DNA from: Pseudomonadota bacterium
GTDB lineage: Bacteria; Pseudomonadota; Alphaproteobacteria; Rhodospirillales; Magnetospirillaceae
Assembly (NCBI GenBank): GCA_021848545.1
Contig: JAJZUL010000002.1
Span: 86,518-150,517, forward strand
DNA: 64,000 nucleotides
Direction of reading: 5' to 3'
Position numbers and translations under genes: made by a program. The notes below the pieces were generated by a model, which worked only from the letters and a program-made list of their open reading frames with translations, made no database searches and was not told where the DNA came from. Numbering within the stretch: the first letter of the stretch is position 1; each line of letters opens with the position of its first letter. Below, piece by piece: positions 52,401 to 61,268 of this stretch.

Positions 52401-52948
52401 CGGCCAGCGACGGCGACAGCGTGGTGCTGTTCGAGGAAGACGGGCGCACCGAGGCGGCGCGTTTCCCCTTTCCCCGCCAGCAGCGCGAAGGCGGCTTGTG
52501 CATCGCCGATTTCTTCCGCCCCGTGACCGACCCCGTGCGCGACGTCATCGGCCTACAGGTGGTGACCATGGGGGCGGAGGCCAGCCGCGTGGCGCGGGAC
52601 TGGTTCGCCGCCGACAAATACGTGGATTACCTGTATCTGCACGGCCTGTCGGTGGAAATGACCGAGGCCCTGGCCGAATACGTCCATAAGCGCATCCGCG
52701 CCGAACTGGGCTTCGCCGCCGAGGATTCCGCCGATCCCGCCCAGATTCTGCACCAATCCTACCGGGGCTCGCGCTTCAGCTTCGGCTATCCCGCCTGCCC
52801 CCGCGTCGAGGATCAGGCGGCGCTGCTGGGCCTGCTGGGGGCCGAGCGGATCGGCGTGACCCTGTCGGAGAGCTTCGAGCTGGAGCCGGAGCAATCGACA
52901 TCGGCCATCGTCACCCTGCATCCCCAGGCGAAATATTTCACCGTGTGA
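49484..52948 (+). CDS. metH: Cobalamin-dependent methionine synthase
   Basis: 1154 residues, full length. Domain order: homocysteine-binding (1-330; [15 protein letters not shown] at the start, zinc cysteines in MGMNCATGP and [10 protein letters not shown]), methyl-THF (pterin)-binding (about 350-620; [32 protein letters not shown]), cobalamin cap and domain (about 650-880; [20 protein letters not shown] with the cobalt-binding His), and the reactivation domain (about 930-1150; [14 protein letters not shown]). It makes methionine from homocysteine using vitamin B12. ATG at 49484 begins the conserved sequence. No cobalamin riboswitch is visible in the 34-base gap. Confidence 0.97.
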   Translation: [1154 protein letters not shown]

Positions 52949-53017
52949 GTTTTTAAACAGGTACTTTGAATCCATCTTTTGGCATACTGGCGGTCCGATC
53001 CATCCGAGGACAGACCC

Positions 53018-54211
53018 ATGACCACGCCCCGCCCGATGCCCGCCCTGCTGATGAACGGGTTCCGCCCGTTCTTTCTCGCCGCCGCCCTGTGGGCGGCGGT
53101 GGCCCTGGGCATATGGATGGCGGCCCTGACCGTGGGCGCGGCGCCGCCCACCCGGTTCGATCCGCTGGCCTGGCACATCCACGCCATGCTGTTCGGCTTC
53201 GTTTTGGCCGCCGCCGCCGGCTTTCTGCTGACCGCCATTCCCAATTGGACCGGGCGACTGCCGGTCCGCGGCCCGATGCTGGCGCTGCTGGCGGGATTGT
53301 GGCTGGCCGGACGGATCGCCTGCCTGATCTCGGCCCGGCTGCCCATGGGCGTGGCGGCGGCGATCGACGTCGCCTTTCCCCTGGTTCTGATGGCGGTGAT
53401 GGGCCGCGAGATCGTCCTGGGCCGCAATTGGCGCAATCTGCCGATGGTGGCCCCGATGGCGCTGTTCGCCCTGGCCGATCTGCTGTCCCATCTTCAGGCG
53501 GAGGGATTTTCCATTCCCGCCGGCCTGGGCTGGCGCCTGGGCCTTGCCGCCGCCATCATCCTGATTTCGGTGGTGGGCGGCCGCATCATTCCCAGTTTCA
53601 CCACCAACTGGCTGAGCCGGCGCAAGGCCGCGCGTCTGCCCGTACCGTTCAACGCGTTCGACCGGCTGGCCCTGGCCGTCCTGCATTCCGGTCTGATCGC
53701 CTGGGCGCTGTTCCCGACCAGCCGCATCGCCGGTCTGCTGCTGGTCGCGGCGGGCCTGATCCATCTGGTCCGGCTGGCCCGCTGGCGGGGTTGGACCACC
53801 CTGGCCGAACCGCTGCTGACGGTGCTGCATCTCGGTTACGGCTGGCTGGCGGCGGGCGCGGCTCTGCTGGGACTGTCCGTTCTCGGCGCCGGCATCCCCC
53901 TGCCCGCCGCCATCCACGCTTTGACCGCGGGCGCCATCGGCACCATGATCCTGGCGGTGATGACCCGGGCCACCCGCGGCCACAGTGGGCGCGATCTGGT
54001 GGCCGACCCGGCCACCCGTCTGATCTATGTCGCCGTCACCGGCGCCGCCCTGGCGCGGGTCGCCGCCGCCTTTCTCGGGGGGATGACCGTTCTCGATCTG
54101 GCGGCTGGTCTATGGATTGCCGCCTATCTTCTGTTCGTCGTCTGGTACGGACCCATGTTGTGGCGCAGTCGCCGCCCGCCGTCCGCACCTTTATCCATTC
54201 GCCAGCCATGA
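53018..54211 (+). CDS. nnrS: NnrS family heme-copper membrane protein
   Basis: 397 residues with about twelve hydrophobic helices. Hallmarks are LLMNGFRPFFLAAALWAA near the start, DPLAWHIHAMLFGFVLAAAAGFLLTAIPNWTG (His ligands), VVGGRIIPSFTTNWL in the middle, and HALTAGAIGTMILAVMTRATRGHSGR. NnrS protects cells against nitric oxide and its gene is usually under FNR/NnrR control. No FNR-type box is visible in the 70 bases upstream, although an FNR-type regulator is encoded at 32410. ATG at 53018 has CGAGGA before it. Downstream of metH, but not clearly in its operon. Confidence 0.93.
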   Translation: MTTPRPMPALLMNGFRPFFLAAALWAAVALGIWMAALTVGAAPPTRFDPLAWHIHAMLFGFVLAAAAGFLLTAIPNWTGRLPVRGPMLALLAGLWLAGRIACLISARLPMGVAAAIDVAFPLVLMAVMGREIVLGRNWRNLPMVAPMALFALADLLSHLQAEGFSIPAGLGWRLGLAAAIILISVVGGRIIPSFTTNWLSRRKAARLPVPFNAFDRLALAVLHSGLIAWALFPTSRIAGLLLVAAGLIHLVRLARWRGWTTLAEPLLTVLHLGYGWLAAGAALLGLSVLGAGIPLPAAIHALTAGAIGTMILAVMTRATRGHSGRDLVADPATRLIYVAVTGAALARVAAAFLGGMTVLDLAAGLWIAAYLLFVVWYGPMLWRSRRPPSAPLSIRQP

Positions 54212-54223
54212 CAACGCGTCTTG

Positions 54224-54243
54224 ATCACTTCTGGTCAAGTGAT
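54224..54243. promoter_or_regulatory. Inverted repeat upstream of the LuxR gene
   Basis: ATCACTT and AAGTGAT separated by six bases, about 60 bases before the LuxR start. The spacing and symmetry are compatible with an operator, but it is not a consensus lux box. Weak evidence. Confidence 0.25.
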
Positions 54244-54301
54244 GGCGATTTTGCTACTATTCCAAGCGTCCGCCCTGACGACTTGCGGGAAAGGAGTGGC
54301 G

Positions 54302-55027
54302 GTGCGGGTGGAGGATTTCATCGAGGCGACCAACGCGGCGTCGACGACGTCGGAGGTGTTTGCCTGTTTCCAGAGCGTGGTTGAACGGCTGGGATTCAAG
54401 CACATCAAGTATGTGCGCCTTTCGACCCGGGGCGACGACGATCGGCCCCGGCCGGCGTTGGAGAGCACCTATCCCGCCGAGTGGAACGCCCGTTATATCG
54501 AAAAATCCTATATGAGCATCGATCCGATCCGGCGGTTCGGCTTGATCAGTCACGCGGCCTTTCGCTGGGACGATTTGCGTCGTAGCCGCCCGCTTCGCCC
54601 CCTATTGTCCGACGCGGAACGGCGCCTGCTCGACGAAGGACGCGAAGCCGGTTTGCGCAACGGGATCGGCATTCCCCTGCACGGGCCCGACGGCGTGGAT
54701 GGGATTGGTCTGGCCAGCCCCGATGATCGCGTTGATTTGCCGCCGAACGCGCTGTCCTTGCTGACCCTGGTCGGCATTCAGTTCCACCATGCCTATCAGG
54801 CGAAGCGGGTGGCGAAAGCCGCCGATCCGGTCCGGCTGACCCAGCGGGAACGCGACGTCCTAAGCTGGTGCGCCCGCGGCAAGAGCACCTGGAGCATCGG
54901 TGAAATCCTGGGCATTTCGGGCCACGGGGTCGATTTCCATATCCGCAACATCTTGAAAAAGCTGGATGCCGATTGCCGGATGACGGCCGTGGTCAAGGCC
55001 ATGCGCCAGCATCTGATCGAACCCTGA
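54302..55027 (+). CDS. LuxR-type quorum-sensing regulator (solo)
   Basis: 241 residues. The N-terminal autoinducer-binding domain keeps the acyl-homoserine-lactone contacts: WNARYIEKSYMSIDPI (Trp, Tyr, Asp) and FRWDDL (Trp). The C-terminal LuxR helix-turn-helix reads LTQRERDVLSWCARGKSTWS, then IGEILGISGHGVDFHIRNIL. No luxI-type synthase is in the window, so it may be a solo that senses external or distantly encoded signals. GTG at 54302 has AAGGAG five bases upstream. An in-frame ATG 27 codons earlier lacks support. The downstream gene encodes an unlinked small protein. Confidence 0.89.
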   Translation: MRVEDFIEATNAASTTSEVFACFQSVVERLGFKHIKYVRLSTRGDDDRPRPALESTYPAEWNARYIEKSYMSIDPIRRFGLISHAAFRWDDLRRSRPLRPLLSDAERRLLDEGREAGLRNGIGIPLHGPDGVDGIGLASPDDRVDLPPNALSLLTLVGIQFHHAYQAKRVAKAADPVRLTQRERDVLSWCARGKSTWSIGEILGISGHGVDFHIRNILKKLDADCRMTAVVKAMRQHLIEP

Positions 55028-55245
55028 TCGCATCCGGATCAACGCCCCCCTCCGCAAGTCCGTAGGTACCAACCGGGCGACGGCGATGCTTTGCTCGGTA
55101 CCCGTTCATGGCAAGGGCATTCCATCGTCGGCGCGACGTGGAAACGGCACGGGGGAATTTCAGTGCGGAACGTCCGCTCCATCAATCCCCGGTCCCGCTT
55201 ACACCGCCCCGATCGGGGAAAGGCCCGGATAAGTGGAGGTACGCC

Positions 55246-55437
55246 ATGGGAACCGTGATCCCCTTGAACCGCCCCACGGTCGGTTCCGCGCAAAAAGGCG
55301 ACCGCCAAAAGGCGGCCCTGGCCGTTCACGCCGTCCTGACCTATCTGCTTCAGAACGCGGAAGAGGCCGGGCTGGAGGGAACCGCCGACGCCATCGCCCT
55401 GGCGATCACCCGCACCGAGCTCGAACTGGAAGGGTGA
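55246..55437 (+). CDS. Small hypothetical protein (63 residues)
   Basis: Begins MGTVIPLNRPTVGS and continues QKAALAVHAVLTYLLQNAEE with a C-terminal AIALAITRTELELEG, probably a short helical bundle. GTGGAGGT precedes the ATG at a good distance. I recognise no family, but the N-terminal pattern (VIPLNRP) resembles small conserved alphaproteobacterial proteins. The 218 bases before it hold no other gene I can support. It converges on aspC, 33 bases away. Confidence 0.72.
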   Translation: MGTVIPLNRPTVGSAQKGDRQKAALAVHAVLTYLLQNAEEAGLEGTADAIALAITRTELELEG

Positions 55438-55470
55438 TCGGGTCCGCCGCCGGCGGACCCGACCCTCGTC

Positions 55471-56688
<1,218 letters not shown>

Positions 56689-56753
56689 TCAGTGAGTTCG
56701 GGTCAAAACCCGGCGAAAATACGAGGGGGGCGGTCGATTCGCAAGGGAAATGG

Positions 56754-57380
56754 TTACCCCGGACATCGCTCCAAGACGACCGCCGCCGCCGCCCAATATT
56801 CGTGACCGTCGAATTCGACGGGGCGCGCCCGGAACCCGCATTGCCAGCCGGGAAGGGTGAGGGCGCAGGCGGCGCGGGCGACCCGCTTCAAACGCTCGTT
56901 CAACAGATCGCGCGCGGCCCTGTCGCCCCTGTCGCCCAGGACGGTGGAGCTGAACGCCACCACGCCCAACTCGAACGATCCCGGCCCCTCGGCCTTGGAC
57001 AGCAAGCTTTGAAGGCGCGCGACATCGGTGGCGATCCGGGCCCAGGATTCGACGTTGCGCTTGACCTCGATCAAGGCGCGAGGACGGTCGCCGTTCCAGC
57101 ACAGCAGCAGATCGGCGCGACGATTGTCGTTCGGGATCGGTTTGGGCCCGGTCCGACCAATGCCGGCATCGCGCATGGCGTCGACCAAACGATATTCGGG
57201 CCAGATGGTCAGCCACGAACACCATTGCGCCAGGGTGCGGGCCACTGAAACGGTGATGACGTATTCCGGGGCCCACGCGAAATATCCCCCGCGTCCGGTC
57301 CAGGCGGAATAGGCTGATTTGGCCTCCGCGATACCCTCTATAGTAGCAGTAACGACGACATTACGTGTATCGATGTACAT
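56754..57380 (-). CDS. Unknown protein with PD-(D/E)XK nuclease-like motif
   Basis: 208 residues. The stretch RRADLLLCWNGDRPRALIEV followed by KRN fits the D...(E)-x-K core of the PD-(D/E)XK nuclease fold, with an upstream helix (RLVDAMRDAGIGRTG) supplying a possible acidic residue. Such folds occur in restriction, repair and transposon enzymes, and also in inactive relatives. N-terminal YIDTRNVVVTATIEGI and C-terminal FDGHEYWAAAAVVLER are unassigned. ATG at 57380 has GGGAAGGG before it. An ATG ten codons upstream is also possible. The region upstream is AT-rich, which may indicate acquired DNA. No partner methylase is nearby. Confidence 0.7.
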   Translation of the reverse strand: MYIDTRNVVVTATIEGIAEAKSAYSAWTGRGGYFAWAPEYVITVSVARTLAQWCSWLTIWPEYRLVDAMRDAGIGRTGPKPIPNDNRRADLLLCWNGDRPRALIEVKRNVESWARIATDVARLQSLLSKAEGPGSFELGVVAFSSTVLGDRGDRAARDLLNERLKRVARAACALTLPGWQCGFRARPVEFDGHEYWAAAAVVLERCPG

Positions 57381-57581
57381 AAACGCGCCCTTCCCTGGTG
57401 CCGCTTCCATTGTGATTTCCAGCTTTCAAGTCGGCGCTTGTTACCAATAATTGATTTATAAAGAATTAAATCTTTTATAAGCTGCTTATACGACCAAGAC
57501 CTGGATGGGCGCGACGCCATGCTGCTCGCCGGCCTTTAACTCTGATTGGAAAGGGCTTAAAATTACGGAGTGAGGCAGACC

Positions 57582-58235
57582 ATGACCAAGAAGACCGCAT
57601 CCGCCGACAGCATACCCGCAGTCACCCTGGACCTGGTGACCGAACGGGGGTGGCGCGGTTTGTCCCTGGCCGAAATCGCCGATCGGGCCCATGTGCCGTT
57701 GCCCGATGTGGTCGCCGTCTTTCCCGGCAAGGCCGCCATCCTCGACGCCTATTTGCGAAGCATCGACGCCCGCATGGTCGCGGGCGAACTGGATTTGACC
57801 GATCCGGCTCGCGAACGCCTGTTCGAGGTGCTGATGCGCCGGTTCGAAGCGATGGCTCCGCGCCGGTCGGCCCTGGCGACGATCCTGCGGGAAAGCGGCG
57901 ACGACCCCTTGTTGCTGGTCCACGGCGCCGGGCGTCTGGCCGCCACCATGGCCCTGGCCCTGGAGACGGCGGGCCTGTCGTCGTCGGGCATGAAGGGGGT
58001 GATCCGCATCAAGGGATTGGCGGCCGCCTATCTTTACGCCTTGCGCGCCTTCATCCGCGACGACAGCGCCGATCTCGGCGCCACCATGGCGGCTCTGGAC
58101 CGGGCGCTGGGACGCATCGACACCCTGGCCCGGCTGATCTTCGCCGGGCGCCGCTCCAAAGAGGACGCCCACGAGGACGAATCGGCACCCGACACCCACA
58201 CCTCCGGGCAGCAGGGAACACCCGCTTCCCATTGA
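57582..58235 (+). CDS. TetR family-like regulator upstream of the phasin gene
   Basis: 217 residues. The N-terminal ERGWRGLSLAEIADRAHVPL and VFPGKAAILDAYLRSIDARM have the pattern of a TetR DNA-binding domain (compare the usual tyrosine-phenylalanine helix), though the first helix is shortened. The C-terminal half (IKGLAAAYLYALRAFIRDD, ATMAALDRALGRIDTLARL) resembles COQ9/RpsU-type TetR proteins. The last 20 residues are polar and disordered. ATG at 57582 follows GTGAGG. The phasin gene follows 64 bases later on the same strand, so this could be a regulator of polyhydroxyalkanoate granule genes. Confidence 0.78.
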   Translation: MTKKTASADSIPAVTLDLVTERGWRGLSLAEIADRAHVPLPDVVAVFPGKAAILDAYLRSIDARMVAGELDLTDPARERLFEVLMRRFEAMAPRRSALATILRESGDDPLLLVHGAGRLAATMALALETAGLSSSGMKGVIRIKGLAAAYLYALRAFIRDDSADLGATMAALDRALGRIDTLARLIFAGRRSKEDAHEDESAPDTHTSGQQGTPASH

Positions 58236-58260
58236 CGGCAACCAGGCCGATCCCTATTAT

Positions 58261-58276
58261 TTGCTGCACTGCACAA
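58261..58276. promoter_or_regulatory. TGC-rich palindrome upstream of the phasin gene, candidate PhaR site
   Basis: TTGCTGCACTGCACAA, 24 bases before the phasin start. PhaR repressors of alphaproteobacteria bind TGC/GCA-rich sites near phasin genes. This one fits in composition and place, but no PhaR gene is in the window. Confidence 0.35.
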
Positions 58277-58299
58277 CACTCGAAAGTTGGAGGTGCGCC

Positions 58300-58731
58300 A
58301 TGTCTGCCAAGCCGGCCGATCCGCTGTTCGATTTCGCCAGATATATGGGCGAGTTCAAATTTCCGATGATGGATATGGAGACCCTGGTCACCGGCCAGCA
58401 GCGCAATGTCGAAGCGCTGACCCAGGCCAACCGGATCGCCTATGACGGGTTCCAGGCGGTGATGAAACGCCAGGCGGACATCGTGCGCCAGGCCATGGAC
58501 GAAGTGGGCCGCGCGACCCGCGAATTCGCCGAGGCCGGAACCGCCCAGGACAAGGCCGCCCGCCAGGCCGAGATGGCCAAGGGCGCCTATGAGCGGGGCG
58601 TCGGTAATTTTCGGGAGCTGACCGACATGATCGCCAAGGTCAATACCGAGGCTTTCAATCTGTTGCATCAGCGTTTCACCGACGGCATCGACGAATGGCG
58701 CGAGGCCCTCGGCAAGGCGCCACGTCACTAG
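58300..58731 (+). CDS. Phasin family protein
   Basis: 143 residues. Phasins coat polyhydroxyalkanoate granules. The protein is helical and matches the family pattern: DFARYMGEFKFPMMDMETLV, GQQRNVEALTQANRIAYDGF, MKRQADIVRQAMDEV, KAAYERG-type GAYERGVGNFRELTDMI and NTEAFNLLHQRF. GGAGGTGCGCC precedes the ATG at 58300. The TAG stop is in CTAGAGCCGG, again an intergenic palindrome edge. Its presence implies PHB storage, as in most Rhodospirillales. Confidence 0.9.
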   Translation: MSAKPADPLFDFARYMGEFKFPMMDMETLVTGQQRNVEALTQANRIAYDGFQAVMKRQADIVRQAMDEVGRATREFAEAGTAQDKAARQAEMAKGAYERGVGNFRELTDMIAKVNTEAFNLLHQRFTDGIDEWREALGKAPRH

Positions 58732-58888
58732 AGCCGGATGCGATTAGGTTGAATCGCAAAGCGATTCCCCCTAACCGCTGAATCCGCCCCTGATTCAATA
58801 AATTGGAGTGCGATCTGGCCGAATCGCCTGCGCGATTCGGCCTTTCGGCCTTTTGACTGGGACCGCCGGTTGGAGTATGCCAGTACGC

Positions 58889-59812
58889 ATGCGACCGGCC
58901 CCCGTCCTTGACGGCGACATCCCGGTCGGGAATTGGGTTGATCGCCACGTTCCCGCAGGGTTACGCCCTTACTTGCGTCTGATGCGGCTCGACCGCCCCA
59001 TCGGCGCGTGGTTGCTGCTGCTGCCCGGCTGGTGGGGGATCACCCTGGCCGGCGGCGGCCGTCCCTCGGCCAAACTGTTCGCCCTGTTCCTGCTGTTCGG
59101 CCTGGGCGCGGTGGTGATGCGCGGCGCCGGCTGCACCGTCAACGATCTCGCCGACCGCGAATTCGACGCCAAGGTGGCGCGCACCGCCGGACGGCCCCTG
59201 CCCTCGGGGGCGATCACGCCGAAGCAGGCGTTGGCTTTCCTGATCCTGCAACTGGCGATCGGGCTGGCGGTGCTGCTGGCCCTCGATCCCTTTGCCCGCT
59301 GGGTGGGGGCGGCGTCGCTGCTGCTGGTGTTTCCCTACCCCTATATGAAGCGCATCACCTATTGGCCGCAGGCCTGGCTGGGACTGACCTTCAATTGGGG
59401 GGCGCTGCTGGGCTGGGCGGCCATGCGCGGCCGGATCGACGCGCCGGCCCTGATCCTTTACGTCGCCGGCCTGTTCTGGACGCTCGGCTACGACACCATC
59501 TATGCCCACCAGGACAAGGAGGACGACGTCCTGGTGGGGGTCAAGTCGACGGCGTTGGCGTTGGGCCGCAATACCCGCCAGTGGGTGACGGCGTTCTACG
59601 GCATCACCCTGATTCTGATCGCCGTGGCCGGCGCCCTGGCCGGGCTGGCCTGGCCCTTCTATCCGGTGCTGGCGGTGGCCGGATTGAATCTGGCGTGGCA
59701 GGTGGCGACCGTCGATATCGACAATTCCCCCAATTGCCTGATCCGGTTCAAATCCAATCGCTGGTTCGGCCTGATGGTGGTGGCGGCCATGATCGCCGGT
59801 GGGGTGGGATGA
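58889..59812 (+). CDS. ubiA: 4-hydroxybenzoate polyprenyltransferase
   Basis: 307 residues, with about nine membrane helices. It attaches the isoprenoid tail to 4-hydroxybenzoate in ubiquinone synthesis. The first aspartate-rich motif is NDLADREFDAKVARTAGRPL, the second AHQDKEDDVLVGVKSTAL, as in all UbiA enzymes. RLDRPIGAWLLLLPGWWG begins the conserved region. An ATG four codons earlier (58877) is also possible, but GGAG lies almost on it. The stop overlaps the following methyltransferase by four bases (ATGA). The region before the gene has a palindromic repeat (GGCCGAATCGC / GCGATTCGGCC). Confidence 0.93.
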   Translation: MRPAPVLDGDIPVGNWVDRHVPAGLRPYLRLMRLDRPIGAWLLLLPGWWGITLAGGGRPSAKLFALFLLFGLGAVVMRGAGCTVNDLADREFDAKVARTAGRPLPSGAITPKQALAFLILQLAIGLAVLLALDPFARWVGAASLLLVFPYPYMKRITYWPQAWLGLTFNWGALLGWAAMRGRIDAPALILYVAGLFWTLGYDTIYAHQDKEDDVLVGVKSTALALGRNTRQWVTAFYGITLILIAVAGALAGLAWPFYPVLAVAGLNLAWQVATVDIDNSPNCLIRFKSNRWFGLMVVAAMIAGGVG

Positions 59813-60453
59813 TCGACCGGGCCGCCTTCATCCGCGCCCAGACCCGCGTCGGCCACCCGCCCGCCTGTCCGGAAATCCGCCTGATGCTGGCGGACGCGGT
59901 GACGCCGCTGTGGGAAGCCACCGAGACGGTTCTGGAACAGATCAATCTGCCGCCGCCCTATTGGGCGTTCTGCTGGGCCGGTGGCCAGGCCCTGACCCGC
60001 TATGTCCTCGACCATCCCGAACTGGTGGCGGGACGGCGCGTGCTGGATTTCGCCGCCGGCTGCGGTTCGGTGGCCATCGCCGCCGCCCGCGCCGGCGCCC
60101 ACCGGGTCGAAGCCGCCGAAATCGACCCCATGGCGGCCGCCTCCGTCACCGTCAATGCCACGCTCAACGACGTCGCGGTGACGGTGATCGAAGGCGACGT
60201 CGTCGGCACGCTCGGCAATTGGGACGTGGTTCTGGCCGGCGACATCTGCTACGAAAGGGCGATGACCGACCATGTCTGGCCATGGTTGAAGGCGCTGGCG
60301 GCGGCCGGCGCCGAGGTGGTGATGGCCGACCCCGGCCGCGCCTATCTGCCGAAGGCGGGCCTGCTGGAATTGGCGCGCTTCACGGTGGAAACCTCCATCG
60401 ATCTCGAAGATCGCCCATCGCGCGAGGTGGCGGTCTACCGGATCGTGGGATAG
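59809..60453 (+). CDS. Class I methyltransferase, EtfB lysine methyltransferase-like (METTL20)
   Basis: 214 residues. The motif order is WAFCWAGGQALTRYVLDHPE, VLDFAAGCGSVAIAAARAGA (SAM motif I), VEAAEIDPMAAASVTVNATL and VVLAGDICYERAMTDHV, with AEVVMADPGRAYLPKAGLLE after it. The pattern WAFxWxGGQ and DxCYE is shared with METTL20, which methylates lysines of the electron-transfer flavoprotein beta subunit. An alphaproteobacterial homologue with this activity is known. ATG at 59809 overlaps ubiA by four bases. Confidence 0.88.
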   Translation: MIDRAAFIRAQTRVGHPPACPEIRLMLADAVTPLWEATETVLEQINLPPPYWAFCWAGGQALTRYVLDHPELVAGRRVLDFAAGCGSVAIAAARAGAHRVEAAEIDPMAAASVTVNATLNDVAVTVIEGDVVGTLGNWDVVLAGDICYERAMTDHVWPWLKALAAAGAEVVMADPGRAYLPKAGLLELARFTVETSIDLEDRPSREVAVYRIVG

Positions 60454-60469
60454 GGATGAAGGGGCGGAT

Positions 60470-61237
60470 ATGACGCTGGTCATCGAACAAATCCCGGCCC
60501 TGTCGGACAATTACATCTATCTGCTCCACGATTCCGCGACCGGAGCCACCGCCGCGGTCGATCCGGCCGAGGCCGAACCGGTGACTGACGCCCTGGCCCG
60601 GCGGGGCTGGACCCTGTCCCATATCCTGGTCACCCACCATCATCACGACCATGTGGGCGGCGTCAACGCGCTGAAACGAATGACCGGCTGCCGGGTGGTG
60701 GGCGCCGGCCGCGATCGCGCCCGCATCCCCGGCCTCGACCAGGCGGTGGCCGATGGCGACACCGTCGCCGTCGGCGCGGCCACCGCCTTGGTGCTGGACA
60801 CGCCGGGCCACACCATCGGCCATGTCTGCTATCACTTCGCCGACGAGTGCGCCCTGTTTTGCGGCGACACCCTGTTTTCGTTGGGCTGCGGACGCATGTT
60901 CGAAGGCGACGCTCCCGGCATGTGGGCGAGCCTGACCCGTCTGCGCGCCCTGCCGCCCGAGACCCGGGTCTATTGCGCCCACGAATACACCCAGGCCAAC
61001 GGACGCTTCGCCCGCGCCATCGAAACCGGCAACCCGGCCCTGGCGGCCCGCCTTGCCGAAATCGACGATTTGCGGGCGGCCGGACGCCCCACCATCCCCA
61101 GCACCATCGGCATGGAACGCGACACCAATCCGTTCCTGCGCGCCGACCGGCCGGAAATCGCCGCCGCCCTGGGTCTGGCGACGACCGATCCGGCCTCGGT
61201 ATTCGCCGCGTTGCGCCGCCGCAAAGACACGTTTTGA
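60470..61237 (+). CDS. gloB: Hydroxyacylglutathione hydrolase (glyoxalase II)
   Basis: 255 residues. It splits S-lactoylglutathione to lactate in methylglyoxal detoxification. Metallo-beta-lactamase fold: VIEQIPALSDNYIYLLHD, VDPAEAEPV, ILVTHHHHDHVGGVNAL (dinuclear metal site), VLDTPGHTIGHVCYH, LFCGDTLFSLGCGRMFEG, VYCAHEYTQANGRFA and the C-terminal STIGMERDTNPFLRAD that binds glutathione. ATG at 60470. A GST-family gene follows 31 bases downstream, a natural partner. Confidence 0.95.
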   Translation: MTLVIEQIPALSDNYIYLLHDSATGATAAVDPAEAEPVTDALARRGWTLSHILVTHHHHDHVGGVNALKRMTGCRVVGAGRDRARIPGLDQAVADGDTVAVGAATALVLDTPGHTIGHVCYHFADECALFCGDTLFSLGCGRMFEGDAPGMWASLTRLRALPPETRVYCAHEYTQANGRFARAIETGNPALAARLAEIDDLRAAGRPTIPSTIGMERDTNPFLRADRPEIAAALGLATTDPASVFAALRRRKDTF

Positions 61238-61268
61238 CCGCCTCCTCCCATCCTTGAAGGATCGCGCC

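Noticed and set aside
54224..54243. A consensus lux box upstream of the LuxR gene
   Set aside because: The symmetry is real, but the sequence lacks the ACCTG/CAGGT-type half-sites. It is kept only as a weak operator candidate.
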